Source of the DNA: an uncultured Hungatella sp.
Lineage (GTDB): Bacteria > Bacillota > Clostridia > Lachnospirales > Lachnospiraceae
Reading direction: 5' to 3'
DNA length: 8,524 nt
Assembly: GCA_910585645.1 (NCBI GenBank)
Contig: CAJUFP010000159.1
Location: 1 to 8,524, forward strand
Under the pieces are notes generated by a model. The model worked only from the letters and a program-made list of their open reading frames with translations, did no database searches and had not been told where the DNA came from. Both the position numbers and the translations under genes were made by a program. Below are positions 6,442 through 8,524 of this stretch, in pieces (position 1 is the first letter of the stretch; each line of letters begins with the position of its first letter).

Positions 6442-6938
6442 TTTAACTTCCCCTCTTCCTTTAATATTTTTAATGCTTCCACAATCAGGCCGTGGTCTTC
6501 CTCATGGGCCAGGCCGGACACCGCGACAGTCCCCCTTATCTCCCCCCGGATGGTAATGGGGAAGCCGCCTCCGCAGATTGCCAGGTTCTCGTCGTCCTTT
6601 AAATGGTCGTACTCATGGGTAATGTCATTGACCTCCCGTATGTACATGGAGCTGTGCCCAAATTCCCACACCATGTTTTCCTTGCGCTTCAGCCATTTGT
6701 CCTCTTTCTTTCCGTCCATCAAATACTGATACACCAAAAGCCCGTCCACCACGACACGCACGCCGATGGCTTTCTTAATCTCCCTGCCCGCTACCAGCCG
6801 CTCATACCCCTCAAAGATTTTCTCCGCCGTCCGCCTTGCGTCCTCATGGGAAAACTCCTCAAATTGCAGATAGTTTTCCAGTTCCAGCGTTTCTTGTCCC
6901 GGCGCGGATTCCTTTGTCTTTTTCTCCGATTCAATCAT
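6438..6938 (-). CDS. UPF0303 / HbpS-like (GlcG/DUF336 superfamily) protein
   Basis: A 166-residue soluble protein. The sequence ENYLQFEEFSHEDA (about 21-34), a VVVDGLLVYQYLMDG strand, the WLKRKENMVWEFGHSSMY segment and the glycine-rich AICGGGFPITIRGEIRGTVAVSGL, followed by EEDHGLIVEAL, match the UPF0303 family. The family is often named heme-degrading-domain protein, by distant relation to HbpS; its biochemical role is poorly known. The frame is open to 7016, but the ATG at 6938 is chosen: AAAGGGG lies eight bases before it, and the upstream codons overlap the EIIC remnant and encode an unlikely Arg/Lys-rich leader. Its stop overlaps the start of Gfo/Idh 1 by four bases. UPF0303 genes are often seen beside sugar oxidoreductases (general recollection, not checked), which fits this context. 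Heme binding is not demonstrated by anything visible. Confidence 0.85.
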   Translation of the reverse strand: MIESEKKTKESAPGQETLELENYLQFEEFSHEDARRTAEKIFEGYERLVAGREIKKAIGVRVVVDGLLVYQYLMDGKKEDKWLKRKENMVWEFGHSSMYIREVNDITHEYDHLKDDENLAICGGGFPITIRGEIRGTVAVSGLAHEEDHGLIVEALKILKEEGKLK

Positions 6939-6987
6939 GTCCCTTTCCCCTTTCCGTGTCACATCTGATTTTTCAACTTTTTCTTTT

Positions 6988-7407
6988 TTATTCGGCCGCC
7001 GCCTTCTGTTTCTCATATAACTTTACAAATGGCAGATAAATAAGGGTCGATACGGCCAGCGCAAGGAGCTGGCACACGCCTCCCATGATGTTTCCGCCGG
7101 AAGCAAGGAACCCCAGCAAAAACGGAGGCATGGTCCACGGCATATTGACATACATAATGGGACAGATATGGATTGCCGTCAACACATAGCCCATGATAAT
7201 GCTTGCCAGTGAAGAAGCGATAAACGGGATAATGAGTATGGGGTTCAGTACCACCGGATATCCGAACATGCACACTTCTCCGATATGAAACAAATTAGAT
7301 ACCAACGACAGTTTTGCAATAGACCGGTTCTCTTCCCTTTTTCCTGCAATCAGAAATGCGATGGTCAGCGCCAGCACCATGCCTCCGGTATTTTTTCTGA
7401 TTGGCAA
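6988..7407 (-). pseudogene. truncated PTS lactose/cellobiose-type EIIC (C-terminal fragment)
   Basis: The reading frame encodes about 139 residues that match the C-terminal third of an EIIC, a family normally of 420-450 residues. Recognisable features are NTGGMVLALTIAFLIAG, LSLVSNLFHIGEVCMFGYP (the counterpart of the LFNINEPVIFGLP motif) and VVLNPILIIPFIA, then hydrophobic segments up to KLYEKQKAAAE. The N-terminal two thirds, with most membrane helices, are missing: the frame is open only to 7443, where an in-frame TGA (7446-7444) stands, and the terminator at 7450-7504 lies just beyond. No ATG and no ribosome binding site is seen at the 5' side; the first candidate is a TTG at 7407. It is therefore probably a remnant left by a deletion. 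The 3' end and the 49-base gap to UPF0303 look like the original operon layout. Confidence 0.82.
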
Positions 7408-7449
7408 TATACCACAAAGCCAGGAGGGATTGTTAAATATGCATCATAT

Positions 7450-7504
7450 CGAAAAAAGTTCGGCGTTTCTTTTATGTTTGTTAAAAAACACCGAACTTTT
7501 TTCG
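7450..7504 (-). terminator. strong intrinsic terminator after the TauE gene
   Basis: CGAAAAAAGTTCGG (7450-7463) and CCGAACTTTTTTCG (7491-7504) are a perfect 14-base inverted repeat. It can be extended by GTTT/AAAC pairing past one mismatch. The A-run and T-run on the stem flanks make it able to work in both directions. It lies 14 bases past the TauE stop and ahead of the EIIC remnant, so it should separate TauE from the genes that follow. Confidence 0.85.
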
Positions 7505-7518
7505 CTGTCATGCCCCCC

Positions 7519-8232
7519 CTATATCACGTTCAAAATTCCGCTTATCCCAATCACCACATAGGTAATCTTCTTAATCTTTTCCCCATCCATACGGTCCACG
7601 ATCTTATTGGCGATCATCAGCCCTGCAAGAATACAGGCCATGCCGATTCCGATATAGGGTAAATGCCATGGTGTCAAAATATGGTTAAACATACGCATCA
7701 TCGTCCCATAAACCAGGTTCACCAGGAACACCGCCTGAATGGACCCCAGATATTCCTCCTTGCTGTGGGTCTGGCCTAAAAAGAACAGCACCATCAGCGG
7801 TCCCCCGATTCCAAAAAGCCCGTCGCAGGCGCCGGAAACCGCAATAAATATCACGCTGACCAGAAGGTTAAGCTCCTTCTCCTGAGCCTTATTAAAAAAC
7901 AGATAATACGCAGATAAAAGAATCAGGAATACCCCAAACACCTTTTTCATAACAGCCTGGTTGACCATGGTAGAAAAGACGATGGAAATACCGGAAACCG
8001 CGACATACAGAATCGCCGGCCAGAGCACCTTCTTTAACTCAATATACTTTCTGTATCTCCAAAACATGGACAGGCTCAGCACAATGGCGATGGCACAGGA
8101 TACCCCTGCCGCCTGGTTTAACGGAAACAAAGACGGCAGAACCATCATCATGACGATTCCCGCACCAAACCCGGTCACTCCCTGAAGAATCCCCGCGCAT
8201 AAGGCGATGAAAGCGATTACCCCGTACATCAT
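7519..8232 (-). CDS. TSUP family (TauE/SafE, DUF81) membrane transporter
   Basis: A 237-residue, almost wholly hydrophobic protein with about eight membrane segments, the usual size of TauE/SafE transporters. The two half-repeat signatures are present: GILQGVTGFGAGIV (about 14-27) and GACDGLFGIGGPLMVLFFLG (about 134-153). Family members export or import small anions such as sulfite, sulfoacetate, thiosulfate or other organic acids; the substrate here is unknown. The ATG at 8232 is chosen over the ATG directly after it because AGGAGG (8246-8241) sits eight bases upstream of the first. It is driven by the regulatory block at 8301-8418, which resembles the one before the 6-phospho-beta-glucosidase, and is followed by its own terminator, so it is probably monocistronic. 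Shared control suggests that it handles an anionic product or substrate of the same pathway (inference). Confidence 0.9.
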   Translation of the reverse strand: MMYGVIAFIALCAGILQGVTGFGAGIVMMMVLPSLFPLNQAAGVSCAIAIVLSLSMFWRYRKYIELKKVLWPAILYVAVSGISIVFSTMVNQAVMKKVFGVFLILLSAYYLFFNKAQEKELNLLVSVIFIAVSGACDGLFGIGGPLMVLFFLGQTHSKEEYLGSIQAVFLVNLVYGTMMRMFNHILTPWHLPYIGIGMACILAGLMIANKIVDRMDGEKIKKITYVVIGISGILNVI

Positions 8233-8312
8233 TTTAAATTCCTCCTCTTTTTCTTTCCGATTTTTATCCCTGCTCTTTCATCTGCTTCCTATAACTGGTT
8301 TTGTATGGATAA

Positions 8313-8341
8313 ATTAAACCAAATGAGAAGGTTTTTTTCAA
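8313..8341 (-). promoter_or_regulatory. sigma-70-type promoter of the TauE gene
   Basis: Minus-strand -35 TTGAAA (8341-8336), 17-base spacer, -10 TTTAAT (8318-8313) with an upstream TG (extended -10). Position and sequence match the GH1 promoter exactly at an offset of 4652 bases. The predicted start is near 8306, giving a leader of about 74 bases to the TauE ATG. Confidence 0.75.
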
Positions 8342-8354
8342 TATTTCCAGAACA

Positions 8355-8418
8355 TTCTGAAACAGCGTTTACAAATCCGGATAGTGTAAGGCTGGTTTTT
8401 GTAAACGACGTTTCACTT
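8355..8418 (-). promoter_or_regulatory. paired operator upstream of the TauE promoter
   Basis: CGTTTACAAA (8366-8375) and TTTGTAAACG (8398-8407) repeat the inverted pair found before GH1, again with 22 bases between the arms. The spacer differs in sequence but not in length, which suggests that spacing is under selection. The promoter-distal site holds an exact 11-base palindrome AAACGACGTTT (8403-8413). The element is upstream of the -35, suiting an activator or a looping repressor. Confidence 0.65.
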
Positions 8419-8472
8419 CGCAATCCCCGGCAATTCCTGACCCAGTTCAATGCTTCCTCTGATTTTTTGGGG

Positions 8473-8524
8473 GTCGAGTAGACATACCCCTTACGGGGTA
8501 TGCCCCTCACAGAACCGGACGTGC
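8473..8524 (-). mobile_element. 3' end of a group II intron (part of domain V, whole domain VI)
   Basis: Read on the minus strand, 8524-8512 is GCACGTCCGGTTC, the 3' half of a typical bacterial domain V hairpin. Domain VI follows: GAGGGG then CATACCCC (8508-8495), a GTAA tetraloop of the GNRA type (8494-8491), GGGGTATG (8490-8483), TCT, an unpaired A at 8479, CTC, and the end GAC at 8473. The bulged A is the expected branch point, seven bases from a 3' end of form AY. The domain V 5' half, domains I-IV and any reverse transcriptase/maturase gene would lie beyond the right edge, so activity cannot be judged. Confidence 0.8.

Noticed and set aside
5887..6729. A 280-residue plus-strand open frame
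   Set aside because: It crosses two confident minus-strand genes and shows no domain or start signal.
6939..7016. Arg/Lys-rich N-terminal extension of the UPF0303 protein
   Set aside because: It overlaps the EIIC remnant and a good ribosome binding site precedes the ATG at 6938.
8289..8510. A 73-residue minus-strand open frame
   Set aside because: It spans the intron end, operator and promoter; no start signal and no protein-like pattern.

Overview
The window looks like a piece of a Firmicutes chromosome, most likely a gut Lachnospiraceae (Enterocloster/Hungatella-like). This is inferred from strong AGGAGG-type ribosome binding sites, the lactose/cellobiose PTS parts, the clostridial-style proteins and a bacterial group II intron; no marker gene is present to prove it. 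All eight intact genes and one gene fragment are read on the minus strand, so biological order runs from high to low coordinates.

Layout in transcription order. (1) 8524-8473: the last bases of a group II intron (3' half of domain V, a complete domain VI with its bulged A); the rest lies outside the window. (2) 8418-8301: a regulatory block, with an inverted repeat followed by a TTGAAA-17-TTTAAT promoter. (3) 8232-7519: a TauE/SafE (TSUP) membrane transporter, closed by a strong hairpin terminator at 7504-7450. (4) 7407-6988: only the C-terminal third of a PTS lactose/cellobiose-type EIIC. (5) 6938-3944: UPF0303 protein, Gfo/Idh/MocA oxidoreductase 1, PTS EIIB, Gfo/Idh/MocA oxidoreductase 2, closely spaced like an operon. 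(6) 3943-3649: an intergenic region holding a 63-bp structured tandem duplication, a large dyad and a second copy of the regulatory block. (7) 3597-163: a GH1 6-phospho-beta-glucosidase, a class I SAM methyltransferase and a MATE efflux pump, spaced like an operon. (8) 162-1: no gene seen.

The genes read as a beta-glucoside/cellobiose-type PTS utilisation locus: PTS uptake yields a 6-phospho-beta-glucoside, GH1 splits it, and the two Gfo/Idh enzymes may oxidise the sugar or glycoside. The methyltransferase and MATE pump downstream of the glucosidase could handle a released aglycone (inference). The regulatory blocks before TauE and before GH1 match over about 109 ungapped positions (about 83 percent by hand count), so one absent regulator probably controls both units. 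The PTS is incomplete here: EIIC is truncated, EIIA is absent and only EIIB is whole.
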